A stretch of DNA of 64,000 bases, from NCBI RefSeq assembly GCF_932294415.1, contig NC_065535.1:86754862-86818861 (forward strand), in the 5' to 3' direction. Of the stretch, positions 1 to 11,582 are shown piece after piece. Under the pieces are notes generated by a model. That model ran no database searches. It was not told the origin of the DNA and saw only the letters and a program-made list of their open reading frames with translations. The first letter of the stretch is position 1; every line of letters starts with the position of its first letter. Made by a program: the position numbers and the translations under genes. The DNA comes from Quercus robur. Lineage: Eukaryota > Streptophyta > Magnoliopsida > Fagales > Fagaceae.

Positions 1-309
1 GCTTTCTTTTCTTTTTCTTTTTTTCTAAGAATACAAATTGATTAAAATTGTGAAATGCAATGTGCGTTGCTTGAATTGGTGTTTTTTTCTTTTTCATTCT
101 TAGTCTTCAAATTTAATTTATTTATTTCTCTCATCATCACTGCAATCATCTTTTTTTTTTTCCACAAAATTTGATCTTTTTCTTATATCACCAATTTATT
201 TTCCTCATAGTTATTTTTTTTTTCTCTCACTATCATTATAGTTATAGTTATATTTCAATAATAAAATATAGTTATTAGTTATGAGTTATGACTAAATTAT
301 AAATACATG
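1..309. other. AT-rich non-coding stretch
   Basis: Thymine-rich, low-complexity sequence with no reading frame or family similarity that I recognise. Nothing else seen. Confidence 0.6.
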
Positions 310-355
310 ATTCGGCCCCTCCAAGTGAAAAATTCTAGCCACGCCCTTGCTTGTC

Positions 356-402
<47 letters not shown>
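310..402. mobile_element. hAT-type terminal remnant plus A42 run
   Basis: The end CTAGCCACGCCCTTG at about 336-350 is, on the other strand, a CAAGGGCGTGGC-type terminus. It is preceded by GGCCCCTCC, and this arrangement closely resembles the right end of the hAT element that finishes at 43376. No partner terminus or target duplication was found, so this is only a remnant. It is followed by 42 uninterrupted A residues (361-402). Confidence 0.4.
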
Positions 403-404
<2 letters not shown>

Positions 405-1366
405 GGAGGAGTAATTCACTTGAGAGAAGAGAGTACTCTTAAAAAGAAGAGTTCTTGTGATAGAAGAGAAAACTTTTAGAAGAAGAGTATAGTTTGATAA
501 TTCTTTTGGGTTGAAAGGATATCCACAAGTGAAAGTATATGTAGAAAAGCTTTAAAGTCATAATTTTTATCGAGTATGGTAGATTTGATGTCTCTAATTG
601 TAGATGTAGTAGTTTGTCTAACCACATAAATTCATGAATTCTTTGTGTGTATTTATTGATTTAATTATTTTTACTGTTATTCGTTCAAATCATGAGTTTT
701 ACACAACAAGTAGTTTTAGAGTTTTAGCTATCCCAATGATTAATATCTAAACATCTTGATGTCGCAAATAAGCTTATTTAATGTAGTGAAGTGTCACCGA
801 CTTTTTCACCAATTTAGTGGCTTTTTTGTGTTGTATTGGATCCCAGTCAGGTGAGTTTGCGAGAGAGCATCTCTATTTTTTTTTATATATAAAAAAACAA
901 TTGAATTTGTAACATAACTCTTTAAAATATGCTTGGTAAAGGATGATCGTGTACTAAGTATGCTATGTTTGATTTCATTTTGTAATTTTACATTTGATAG
1001 TATCGTATTGTGTCATTAAGTTTATAGAAGACTATATTTATTTATTTGTGTGGGCGTAGACATGACATGAGTTTAAGGAGTGGAGGGGGGAATCCTAATT
1101 TTATGATGCCAAAAATGACATCATCTTCAATTGTTTCTAAGAATTGTTTCTAAAAATTTCACTATAGCAAAATGTTCACTCAAGTAAAATTATGTACAGG
1201 CGGGCCCCATAGAATTCTACGTTATGCAGAAAAATTGAGCCAAAATGGGAACTGACTATTCTTAATGGTTGCATGGTAACTATCTTCATAAAGTTTGAAA
1301 CATATATATATATATATATATATATATGATCATAGTCAATTTTTGACAATAATTACGTATACACAT
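403..1366. other. Intergenic, nothing recognised
   Basis: AT-rich sequence without a credible gene. It contains a (TA)n run at about 1303-1327 just before the hAT insertion. Confidence 0.5.
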
Positions 1367-1894
1367 AGGGGTGTGCACCAAACTGCAAAAACCGTACCAA
1401 AACCATCCAAAAAATGGCATAACTGCACCACACCGCAAGTAACAATGCACCACATCACATCACACCGCATGGTGCAGTGCAGTTTGCAGTTTTATAATAA
1501 GAAAACTGCATAAACTGCACCACATCACACCCTTTCTATATATTAATATATTTATTTTTTTAATATTAAATATATTATTAATAGTTTAATAATCCTAGTT
1601 TTCCAAAAAAATGTTTAATAACTCTAGCAAGTATTGATTAGGAAGGCCAGCCCAAAATAAAGAAAAACTAACTCAATAGTTTAAAACTTAGCCCAAAACA
1701 AAGGGAAAAATTAGGTTTGAAAATTTGAAAAATATACCGACTTCAAACCGTTCAAACCGCATCTTATACATCGCATTGCACATATGACTACAAAAATGAG
1801 GTGCGGTGCAATTATGGTTTTGGCTAAATAGCACCGCAAAGTGCGGTGCTAAAAATAACCCAAAACCGCACCACATTGTACCACAAACACCCCT
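1367..1894. mobile_element. Non-autonomous hAT element (528 bp) with 8-bp TSD
   Basis: The element begins AGGGGTGTGCACC and ends ACACCCCT, giving short terminal inverted repeats (AGGGGTGT). It is flanked by a perfect 8-bp direct repeat ATACACAT at 1359-1366 and 1895-1902. Subterminal regions carry repeated CACCGCA/TGCGGTG motifs in both orientations, typical of transposase-binding subterminal repeats in hAT elements. There is no transposase; the short frames inside come from the repetitive subtermini. Confidence 0.85.
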
Positions 1895-2698
1895 ATACAC
1901 ATGTTTAAAAGAAATTCATATTGTTATTCTTGCATTGTGTGGAGGCCTTTTGCGTCAATGGGCCAAAACCCGCCTGCTACACCAAGGCATATGAGCTAAT
2001 GGGTAAGGGAGTTAAGACTAGCTTAGTAGGATTATGCTACAGACCAATTTATGCACAAGGCAGGCATGCCCAATGCTTAGACAGTAAGGAGAACACTGTA
2101 GCAGGCTAGGCATCCTTGCAAGCGTAGTAGGTGACGTCACAATGGAATAACTGATGTGGCAAAAAAATACTACAGCAGAACAAGCAATACAGCAGATATA
2201 TCAAATGATGTCACCACAGTGCAACCGATATAGCAAAATAATAATCAATCTTGCAGCAGAACAACTGATACAACAAATATGAAAAATGTACTACAGTAGA
2301 ACAACTGGTATAGCAAATATAAAAAATGAGATACTATAGCTGAATAATTGGTAACATGGATCACTACGGCAGAACAAATAATAAAATAAATGTCAAATAA
2401 GTTAAAAGAAGTCACGGTAGGACAATAGCAACAACTCTAGGCAAACATGATGACGTTAGTTCTCTCTCCTAGTTCTGGGTTGAGTCTTTTAGTAAGAACA
2501 GGTCCAAAAAGGGAACCAAACCCCATGGATAACTTCATTGGAAGTTTCTACCATTGAAGTTGCTCGTGCTGAAGAAAGGGCCTAAGTGGTTTTGGATTAT
2601 GATTTATAGAATCCCAGAGAGTGGGTACATCCAGAGGAGAGAAAAGATGGCCTATTGATGTATGCCCCTATTTCTACTGTATTTTCTCTCTTCCTTTT
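1895..2698. other. Possible degraded LTR-retrotransposon sequence
   Basis: From about 1937 the sequence (TGTGGAGGCC, then GGGCCAAAACCCG) has the look of a plant LTR start, and GC content is higher than the flanks. No matching end, primer-binding site or coding domain could be assigned. The 3-kb solo LTR at 2699 inserted into this material, which resumes after 5753. Confidence 0.25.
2150..2430. repeat. Degenerate tandem repeat with CAGAACAACTGATA motif
   Basis: Units of roughly 50-60 bp recur about five times. Each contains a variant of GCAGAACAACTGATACAGC followed by AAATAT and a TAC(T)ACAG segment. Units are strongly diverged and of unequal length. No coding potential is seen. Confidence 0.5.
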
Positions 2699-5600
2699 TG
2701 TCGGGGGTGGTTCTTGTGCATACCCACGTGTCTCCTGCTGGAAGTGTGACTTTGCTAAGCCTAGATTTGTTTTAGGGAGTTCAACCCAAAACTCGACATT
2801 GGGCCGCATAGACCAATGGCTTCCAGTGTATTTTTAAGCTTACAAAATAGATGAAACCCAAAGTTTTAGAATCATGATAATGGTTGAAATAAATAAATAA
2901 TATGCTTAACATGATAGCTTTGATTAAATGGTGAGTTGATACATTATTATTATGTATATTAAGTGATGTCCAATATTAGAAAATAATTAATTAGTTGTCA
3001 AATGTCCAACAATGGGATGAGTCCAATGGTCCATGTCTAGTTGCGGTTCATTGTTCATGTTCAACATAATAAGGTATGTCTAGCAATGGTCCATGTCCAA
3101 ATAATATATGTCCAATGGTAGTTCATTTCCAAAATATATGTGTCCAAGGGTGGTTCATGTCCAAATAATATATGTGCAACGGTGGTAGATCGATTTATTA
3201 ATATGTATGTTCATTAATGAAGTATTAGTGAGATCATGTTCATTAAATAGTGAGATGATATTAAAATAACTTGCATCCAGCAATAAAATAATAGTGAGTT
3301 AACATAAATTTTATAATGTAACTTCAAAGATGGAGAAAGCATCGACTTATCTATCGATTTATTAATATGTATGTTCATTAATGAAGTATTAGTGAGATTA
3401 TATTTATTAAATAGTGAGATGATATTAAAGTAATTTGCATCCAACGGTACAATAATAATGAATTAACATGTACTTAATAATGTAATCTTGAAAATAGGGA
3501 AATTTTGACTTATCTTGACAGTTTGCAGCTCCAGCCGTAGAACAGCAGTGGACTTATGACGTTTCAGTAGCGCGATGAAACGAGTCCAACGGTACAATAT
3601 GATATTATGAGTCCTTCCATCGTGACTTCATGATTGAAGGGGAAAAATGGGTGTAACTAGAGGGAGAGAGAGCATGTCTAGCCGTGTGCATAGGTTTGTT
3701 AAGTTTATCCCCTTTCATCATGCGCTTAAATGACTTTCCCCATGTAATGCTTTTTTAGTTTTTGGTCAAATATGAGAGATGTTGCTTTTCATGAGAACGA
3801 ATCTTAGTATTGTAAGTTTTTGCCTTTCATAGGAAGGGCTTTTAACATTATAAATATATGTCTTCCATGAGAAAGGGCTTTTAGTAATAAGTTCTTAAAA
3901 GAGTGTTTGATATGTTTTAAGATGTGTGGAGATGGTAAGAAATATATATATATATATATATATATTGTGAGATATGGTGTTTGTAATATGTATAGAAATT
4001 ATATGTAGATGCTTTGTTGGATATGGATCTTGTAGATGTATACTATGTAAGACATAGAGTTTAAAGATATATGAGGAGTATGTATGGGTATTTTGTGGGG
4101 AATGTGTTTGTAAAATATATGGAAGTGTGAGATAGATGATATGAAGGTTAAATATAGTAAATAGATGAGATTATAGCTGTTGCTGGAGTGGTTTTTTGTG
4201 TTATGTCATAGGTTATGTTGCTTTCTAAGAATGGAGATTTTGTATGAGAAATAAAGAATGGGATGGAGATGTGTTTTTGGGCAGTAAAATGATGAAGTTT
4301 CAGAATATTTAAGTGTGGGAGAGATGGATAGTATGTAATGGTGTGTGTCATGGGTGTGATGTGTTGTTATCTATGAAGAGAGATTTTGTAAGAGAGATGA
4401 AGAAATGTATGAAAATCTTCAGAGATATGGCAACAAAAAATTAATGGAGTTTCAGAATCTTAAAGTGTGGGAGAGATGGGTAGTATGTAATGGTGTGGTG
4501 CAATGGGTGTGATGTGTTGTTATCTATGAAGAGAGATCTTGTAAGAGAGATGAAGAAAGGTATAAAAATCTTTAGAGATATGGCAGCAAAAATGAATGGA
4601 GTTTCAGAATCTTGAAGTGTGGGAGAGATGGATCCCCCTTTTTAGTGTGTAACTTGGTCCTCTTTATATAGAGCCAAGTATGTAACTAGATTAGAATTAG
4701 TTGAAGGGAAATTCAGCAAATAAGGAAAAGTCTTTGACAAAGTAAGTGATTTCATTAGTGGGATTTTGTTTTTTAGCCAAAAGAAGAAAGTTAGAGACTT
4801 AATGCTGTTGTTACGGCTGTTTACAGCTGTCAAATGATGTTATTTGAATGAAATCTTTTGCTTGAAGGAAAATATTTGGTATAAAATTCATGATTTGGCT
4901 AAAAATGGGAAGATAATCTTTATGAGATCCTTCTATTTTTGGTACCATAGCTAGAGCCACTATAGAATGTGTTGGAGTTGTTGCAGCTTCTGCAAAAGCT
5001 GTTTCTGCTTCTACTGGAGTTGTTTGCAGCTTCTACTGGAGCTGCTGTTGTTATTTTTGGCTAAGTTTCTTCTTTTGGAAAATTATATGCTTAGTCCATA
5101 TATAATTTTGGTAAGTAATAGACTAGTTGGTTGATATTTGATGAAGTTTTAGAAATGTAATTATGGTCTTTTTGTATTTTAACCAAATCTTGGAGAGTAA
5201 GGAGAGCATTTTAATGCTAGATATGAGATATCAATATATATTTAGCCATGTGCTTGGAATTGATTTGGATGATAATAATATAATCCATATGAAATACTAT
5301 AATTACTTTTTTAAACTTATATTATATGATGAACATTAATTTTTATGTAAAGAGTATGGGGAGTTTTATCATTTTAAGTGTTATGTGATATGAGAGGTTT
5401 ACCAAATGTAACATATTACACATTGATTCAGAGTTCAGGGAATTGGGGAAGACATGCCAAGCAACATGTTTTCCTTTATCAACTTTGAACCACTGGAGCT
5501 TTACTGAACATACTTCTTGGCCCTCCAAACCACGACTCTCAAAATTCCCCCAACGAGACTCATGAGCTTGGATCATGAGCCAAAAAATGAGATAATGTGC

Positions 5601-5753
5601 TATGAGCTTGAACCATGGGCTTTGATGCCTTTTGTGTAAATATGGGCTCTTTTGGGCTTTAAGAGAGGTTTTCCCAAAATCCATGATAATGTTGATGTGG
5701 TACGGGTCGCTAATGGAATGAAGCCATGTGGTGTGAAAAATTTGTCCTCAACA
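2699..5753. mobile_element. Solo LTR, about 3.06 kb, with 5-bp TSD
   Basis: The segment starts TGTCGGGGGTGG and ends CCTCAACA, with a perfect 5-bp direct repeat CTTTT on both sides (2694-2698 and 5754-5758). The segment at 54515-57380 is homologous end to end and has its own target duplication, which defines the boundaries. No primer-binding site, polypurine tract or pol domain is present, so it is a solo LTR rather than a complete element. A TATATAAAG box reads on the minus strand near 4670 and is conserved in the second copy, which hints that the element's sense strand is minus. Short frames inside (for example 5343-5684) are not convincing genes. Confidence 0.85.
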
Positions 5754-7011
5754 CTTTTTTTACCACCTCCTTTCTTTCTTAGGTCCTATTACTCTTAGTT
5801 TCTTCCTCCCCTCTCTGTGGATTCCTTTTCCCCTTTTATATTGCTTGACTCTTTGATTCTATGAGATTTCTCCATTTTGTCCCTAAGGCTCCACCAACTG
5901 TTTTTGGCTTCTTGTGGGCATCCTTTCAAGATCACCCACTAACTTTGGCTAAAATTTGTTTTAGTCCTCTAACTTTACTTTTGTTTAATTAAATCTTCTT
6001 AGTTTCAAATTTATTCAATTTCAAATTTTAGTCAAATTTCGTTAAAAATTACTGATAAGTATGCAATTAACCAATTAAAAAATTAAAAAATAATTCGTAC
6101 ATGAAAAATCTATAAAAACATCTTTATTAATTTTATAAATTTTTTTCATGTGAGAAAAACAATTTTTAGTAGCAAATTTTTAACGAAGTTAGACGAAATA
6201 CCTTAATTAAATAAATTTGAAACTTAGAGGACCCAATTGAATGAAAATAAAGTTAAATGACTAAGATTAATTTTAGTCAAATTTAAACAATGCAATTTGC
6301 ATTTTAGCCAAAAATTAATGCTTTCAATGCTCATTAGCATAATAGTACTATAGTTATTTAATATTTACATAAACTTCTCTCTTACATGGTAGTGAGTCCC
6401 ACTAATTGAAAATGGAAGAGCATGCATTTATTGTCCTTTCCCAACATCAAATAATTACTTAGCACAATAAAATGTGTTTGATTAATGAGATCCACAATTA
6501 TGTGAGAAGAGAATAAGCATTTATTTTATTCCCTTGATAATTAATTACACTAGTTTATGAGTGATTAATTATTCAATAAAGAGATAATTTTTATAAACGT
6601 TAAATGTTTGGAAAATGAGATCCATCAATTTATATAATAAAATTATGAGAGAATATATAATTACTATTTATCAAAACTTTTAAACCTAATAGGCAATAGC
6701 TTAAGGTTAATGAAGGAATGTTCCATATAAAAAAAAAAATGAAGAAATGAAAATTCTTAATCCAATACTTTATATTGAATAAGAGCTAAATATGACATTT
6801 ACCTTAAGAAAGAAAAAAAAAAAGCATAACGACTTTCTTTAAACTTTATGTGTCGTTCTGTTTGTAGGTAGACTTTGCACATGGAAAAATGACTTGAAGT
6901 AAGGTATTTTATAAAATTAATAGTATTATAGCTCAACTAACATCTCTTAGTATTTTTAATAAAAATCTCTGGAGTTCAAATCCCCTTTCTCCCATTAAAC
7001 TCTTATATATA

Positions 7012-7051
<40 letters not shown>

Positions 7052-7111
7052 CTTACAAAGTGGACTTTGTGTTCTTCAAACTTGATTAATTATATGTTGA
7101 ATTTCATATCT

Positions 7112-7157
<46 letters not shown>

Positions 7158-7220
7158 TAGAGATTTGAGTTCTAATGTAGGTCTCTTTTTTTTTTTTCTT
7201 TTTTTCTTTTTTTATATAAA
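5754..7220. other. Non-coding; includes a small inverted-repeat element
   Basis: A foldback structure of about 340 bp lies near 5940-6290. Its left arm has TAGTCCTCTAACTTTACTTT and AATTTCGTTAAAAATTA; its right arm has the complements (AACGAAGTTAG and AAAGTTAAATGACTAA). It is a MITE-like element without a clear target duplication. The remainder is AT-rich, with a (TA)n tract near 7020-7046 and a T40 run at 7115-7154. No gene seen. Confidence 0.45.
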
Positions 7221-8035
7221 TCATATTAGAAAAGATAGAATATAGGCATGATATCATATTAAAAAGATAAAACATAATTCTAATAACATATTAGAAAAGA
7301 TAGATTATAACTCGAATGCAATATTATAAAAGATAAAACACCGCTTTGATACAATATTAGAAAAGATAGGACATATTTTGATACAATATTAGAAAATATA
7401 GAATATAACTTTAATAACATATTAGAAAAGATAAAACATAAATTTGATACAATATTAGAAAAGGTAGAACATAGCTATGATACTATATTATAAAAGATCA
7501 AACATAACTTTGATACTAATTAAAAAAATTTAGAATGCAACTTTGGTACTATATAAGAAAATAGAAATAGCTCTGATAGCATATCCGAAAAGATAAAACA
7601 TAACTCCTATACCATATTAGAAAAGGTAAAAAAATAACTTTAATATCATGTTAGAAAAGATAAAAACATAGGTCTAATATCATATTAAAAATGATAAAAC
7701 ATAATTCTAATACTATATTATAAAAGAAAGAACATCACTTTGGTACCATATTAGAAAGAATAGAACATAGATATGATACCATATTAAAAAAGATAAAAGA
7801 TAACTTTGATACCATATAAAACATAACTTTGATACCATATTAGAAAATAAATCATAACTCTAATACTATATTAGAAAAGATAAAACATAATTCTAATACC
7901 ATATTACAAAAAGTTAGAAAATAACTTTATTACCATATTAGAAAATATAAAATATAACTTTGATACTATATTAGAAAATATAAAACATAACTTTGATACC
8001 ATATTAGTATTTAGAACATGGCCTTGATAATATGT
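7221..8035. repeat. Minisatellite, about 25 units of about 33 bp
   Basis: About 25 imperfect head-to-tail copies of a unit of about 33 bp, with consensus TTTGATACCATATTAGAAAA followed by GATAAAACATAAC. Individual units differ at several positions, and one (near 7804) is shortened to 23 bp. The GATACCATATTAGAAAA core resembles the complement of the junction between a plant Copia LTR end and its initiator-Met primer-binding site (TGGTATCAGAGC); one unit reads GCTCTGATAGCATAT. No coding potential. Confidence 0.85.
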
Positions 8036-9176
8036 TAAAGTTGTTGAGAGATTAAGAGAGATAATAGAGAAAAAAACAAAAGTAAGAATTTTAATGTGAT
8101 TTGGTGTAACAGCCTATGCTCATAGAAAAAAAAAAAAACAAAAACAAAAACAAAAACCTTAATGATTACATCTTTTCTATTAAAGTGTGTTGCATTGAAT
8201 CCAATGTAGGGTTTATTTAGTAGAAAATCCTAAGCTATATAACCTTAAATTAACCCTATAACTATATGTATTAATAGATTAGCGATTATGTTAGGGCAGG
8301 TTTGGTAAGAGTACTTAAACATAGTTTTTTGTTTTGTGATTCAGAAAATGATAGGTCCCATACTTGAATCTATTGTTTGGCTGATGTTCTCTAAATACAG
8401 TTTTCAGAAAATTGTATCCTATTTTCCTTATTCAAACGAGGATTTTGAAAATGGCTGAGAGAATGTTTTCAAGACAGAGAAAATGTTTTTAATGGCATTG
8501 TTGTACATAAATTGAAAATAGTGGACCCCATATATATTTGTCCAAATTCTTTTATCTCTTAAATTAAAGAGTTTATCTTTATTACAAAAAAGAATTCTCA
8601 CACTTCAAATGTGAAATTTATCATTATTATAAGAAAAAAATTTATATCAACTCTATTCCCTTATCATTATCCACCAAAAAAAAAAAAAAAAAAAAGTAAT
8701 TTACAGATTTCACACATTATTTTTTGTGATTTTTTAAGAAAAAAAATCTCAAAAATAGAAATGGTTTCCCAGATAATTTTTTTTAGTATTTTGAAAATTG
8801 TTCTTAAAAGTGAAAGTCAAACACGTATAATATAAAAATTATTATTTGAAAACTAATTTCAATTTCAATTTCAATTTTTTGATTTTTTAATTTTTTTTTT
8901 TTTTTTTTACTGTTTGGCTTATGTGTAGGAGGTGGGGGGCAATCTTTGCTCTTATGGGGGCCGGGTTTTAAATAAATTGAAGTGGGCTGTACTTTTATCT
9001 ACAGTTAGAAGGTTTTAAAATTTTTTTTTTTTTTGGGGGGGGGGGGGGGGGGGGCGTGCGTGGGCGCCATGGCTCCACTCTACTAAAGCTGAGATAGTTA
9101 ATTTTTATCCATTCTCAAATGGTTCGGTAATTCAAAAAATGTTTGGCACTGCTAAAGATGACTTTAAATATTACAG
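8036..9176. other. Intergenic with T14-G20 homopolymer junction
   Basis: No gene recognised. The sequence includes A-runs, and at 9021-9054 fourteen T residues are followed directly by twenty G residues. The last 90 bases before 9177 could be the intron preceding the TBL remnant exon. Confidence 0.5.
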
Positions 9177-10298
9177 GATTATGGAGTGAAAGTAATGCTT
9201 GATTGGAATGTGTTTTTGGTTGACATTGTCCGAGAACGAATTGGTAGGGTCTTGAAACTTGACTCAATTGTGGGAGGCAAGCTATGGAAAGTGGGGCTGT
9301 TCAGATTGATCCGGTAACCCGATTCACCCGAAAAACCGACCGGAACCGACCTAAATCCGGCCAACCCGACTGCTTCGGCGAGTCGGCGGCGGATCTTCAC
9401 CACCAAGAACCGATTCCAACAGGTCGGTTTCGGTTTTCCTCCCCTAAAACCCGAAAACCTGAACTGACCGAAAGATTTCCAGATTCCAACCAAAATTTTC
9501 AGATTCCGGCAAGAATTTCCAGTTTCCGGTGAGAATTTTCCAGAATCCGGCAAGAATTTTCTAGAATCCGGCAAAGAAACCCAGATTCTGGCGACATTTC
9601 CCTCAGATCCAGTGAGATTTTGACCGGATCTTGCGAAATCTCATCAAATCCAGTTAGATTTTCGCCGGATCTAAGGAAAATATCGCCGGAATCTAGAAAA
9701 CTATCGCCGAAATATGGGTTTCTTCGCCAGATCTGTGTTTTTTTCACCGTTTTCTTGCCGTCTTCTCAGATCTACAACTCTGACCGACCCGCCCACCATC
9801 CATTCATAATCTGAACCGCCCAACCCGATTACTCAGGCAGGTCGGTGGCGGGTGCATTTTTCCCCCACCCGATTCCAGCGGGTCGGTTCCGGGTTGGGCA
9901 CAAACCCGACCCGGACCGACCCGTGAACAACCCTAATGGAAAGGAATCGACATGCTCATCTTCAATACATGGCATTGGTGGAACCGTAGGGGACCACCTC
10001 AACCATACGGTCTCATACTATTACCATACATTTTCTTCTTTTCTCTTCTCTTCTATTTAAGTTTAAAAATAGAAAAATGTTTTAAAGTAAATTATTATTG
10101 TCAGGTTTAAAAGATAACCAATTGTTTTGATTTGTTAGATGGGATTACATCCAAATTGGAACACAGATTACGAAGGACATGGATCGTTTGCTTGCTTTTG
10201 AGATGGCACTTACAACATGGGCCGGATGGGTGGATTCAAACATTGATCCTACCAAGACTAAGCTTTTTTTCCAAGGAATTTCCCCATCTCATTACAAG
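9177..10298 (+). pseudogene. TBL/PC-esterase (O-acetyltransferase-like) gene remnant, two exons
   Basis: The family (TRICHOME BIREFRINGENCE-LIKE, PC-esterase domain) acts in the Golgi as cell-wall polysaccharide O-acetyltransferases. After an acceptor (TTACAG) at 9176, exon 1 reads [18 protein letters not shown], then [11 protein letters not shown], and continues after the hAT insertion as [11 protein letters not shown], a hallmark TBL segment. Exon 2 (10139-10298) reads WDYIQIGTQITKDMDRL, then FFQGISPSHYK, and ends at a GTAATC donor. A hAT element splits exon 1 in a Gly codon. Even without it, the only GT donor (10010) leaves the join to exon 2 one base out of frame. The upstream GDS block and the downstream DxxH exon are absent, so it is a truncated, dead copy. 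The family assignment is firm; the exact member is unknown. Confidence 0.8.
9292..9935. mobile_element. Non-autonomous hAT element (644 bp) inside TBL exon
   Basis: The ends are TGGGGCTGTTCA and TGAACAACCCTA, so the inverted repeats match at 10 of 12 positions. A perfect 8-bp target duplication ATGGAAAG lies at 9284-9291 and 9936-9943. Removing the element and one duplication rejoins the TBL reading frame exactly, confirming both boundaries. The interior is GC-rich with many CCGACC/GGTCGG and CGCCGG repeats. No transposase is present. Confidence 0.92.
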
Positions 10299-10307
10299 TA
10301 ATCTCTC

Positions 10308-10349
<42 letters not shown>

Positions 10350-11298
10350 TTTTTGAAAGAAAATACAAGTAAACTCTTAATTAATCTTAATGTTTACTGT
10401 CATTATCAAAACCACATAGTTTCGTTCTCTTTTCATTTTTAATAATAAAAAATAAGAGAAATTATATTTTATTCTTTAAATCTATACTCACTTTTTCACT
10501 TACACCCTAAACCTAAAGTATGAAAATCAGGAGCGGCACTACAATATATTCAAGGGGCTCAAATGAACCCCCTGGCTTCAAAAAAAAAAATTATATATAT
10601 AAAATATATATTTTTGTTAGTTCAATACTTTAATTATTTCTTAAAAATATTTTTACATACCCTGACTTAAATTTTACACACCCTTATTACAAATATTTCC
10701 AACTCTAAGATTAAAAAGTAAGTGTTTGTGAATTGTAAGTGTCACTTTTTTTTTTTATAAATTTATATTATGTGTGTGAGTGTGTCTAATATTGATTGTG
10801 TGCATTACTTTTTGTTATAATGTTATTTGTGTGAATTATAACGTGTGTGGGTGTTTGTGTGTACAATATAAATATAATATAAATATATATAATTTGATAA
10901 TTAGGAAATAGAGATGGTTTGTTACATGTGTGTGTATCGTTATCATGTTACAAAAAAATTTTGTTATAAATTTAGTAAAATTCAAGAAAAAAAAAATCGT
11001 AAAGTTAGTGATGGTCTAAGCATTTGATTGGTTAAGTAGATACGTAGTGTATAATTTTATACATGAATAAGTATGGTTGTGTGCATCAATAATTAATACA
11101 AAACTAATGAGTTTTGTTTAGTCAATTAGTTTAAAATATTTTATAAAAACTATAACAAATAGATAATAAAAACTACATAAAAATAAAAAATGTTAGATAA
11201 ACTTAGCAAAATAAAATGGTCATAGGCTCATAGCTACCCACATTGACAATAGATACTCATAATGAACTATCATATAACAATTCTAAATCTTCTCAAAA

Positions 11299-11338
<40 letters not shown>

Positions 11339-11582
11339 TATAACAATTCAAAATTTGAAAAATTGTAGAAGGAAATTGTAAAACTTCATGTATTATTATT
11401 GTTATTATTATTATTATTTTTTTTTTTTGTCTATAACTCTATATATTCAAGTTCTTTTTTTATTCTAAACAAAATTCTTGAAGCCACCATTGGTGAAAAT
11501 GCACATTTACCCTTTAAACTATACCTCCTTTTACACTTACCCACTAAATCTTTTACACTTGCCATCCTAAACTATGATAATG
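10299..11582. other. AT-rich non-coding DNA
   Basis: This contains (TA)n at about 10313-10346, an A-run followed by (TA)n at about 11296-11342, and a GAGCGGCACTACA segment near 10532 that might be a hAT-like end. The next TBL exon expected downstream was not found. The last part (11500-11582) is ordinary non-coding sequence into which the LINE inserted. Confidence 0.5.

Noticed and set aside
3525-3590. Possible hammerhead-like ribozyme core in the solo LTR (GATGAAACGAGTCC)
   Set aside because: The required CUGAUGA box, stem II and GAAA arrangement could not be placed on either strand, and the second LTR copy does not conserve it.
5343-5684. 113-codon minus-strand frame in the solo LTR
   Set aside because: In the second copy (57045-57340) it is split over two frames; no domain is recognised. 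It is LTR sequence.
10526-10590. GAGCGGCACTACA...GGGGCTC segment as another hAT end
   Set aside because: No partner terminus or 8-bp duplication was found nearby.
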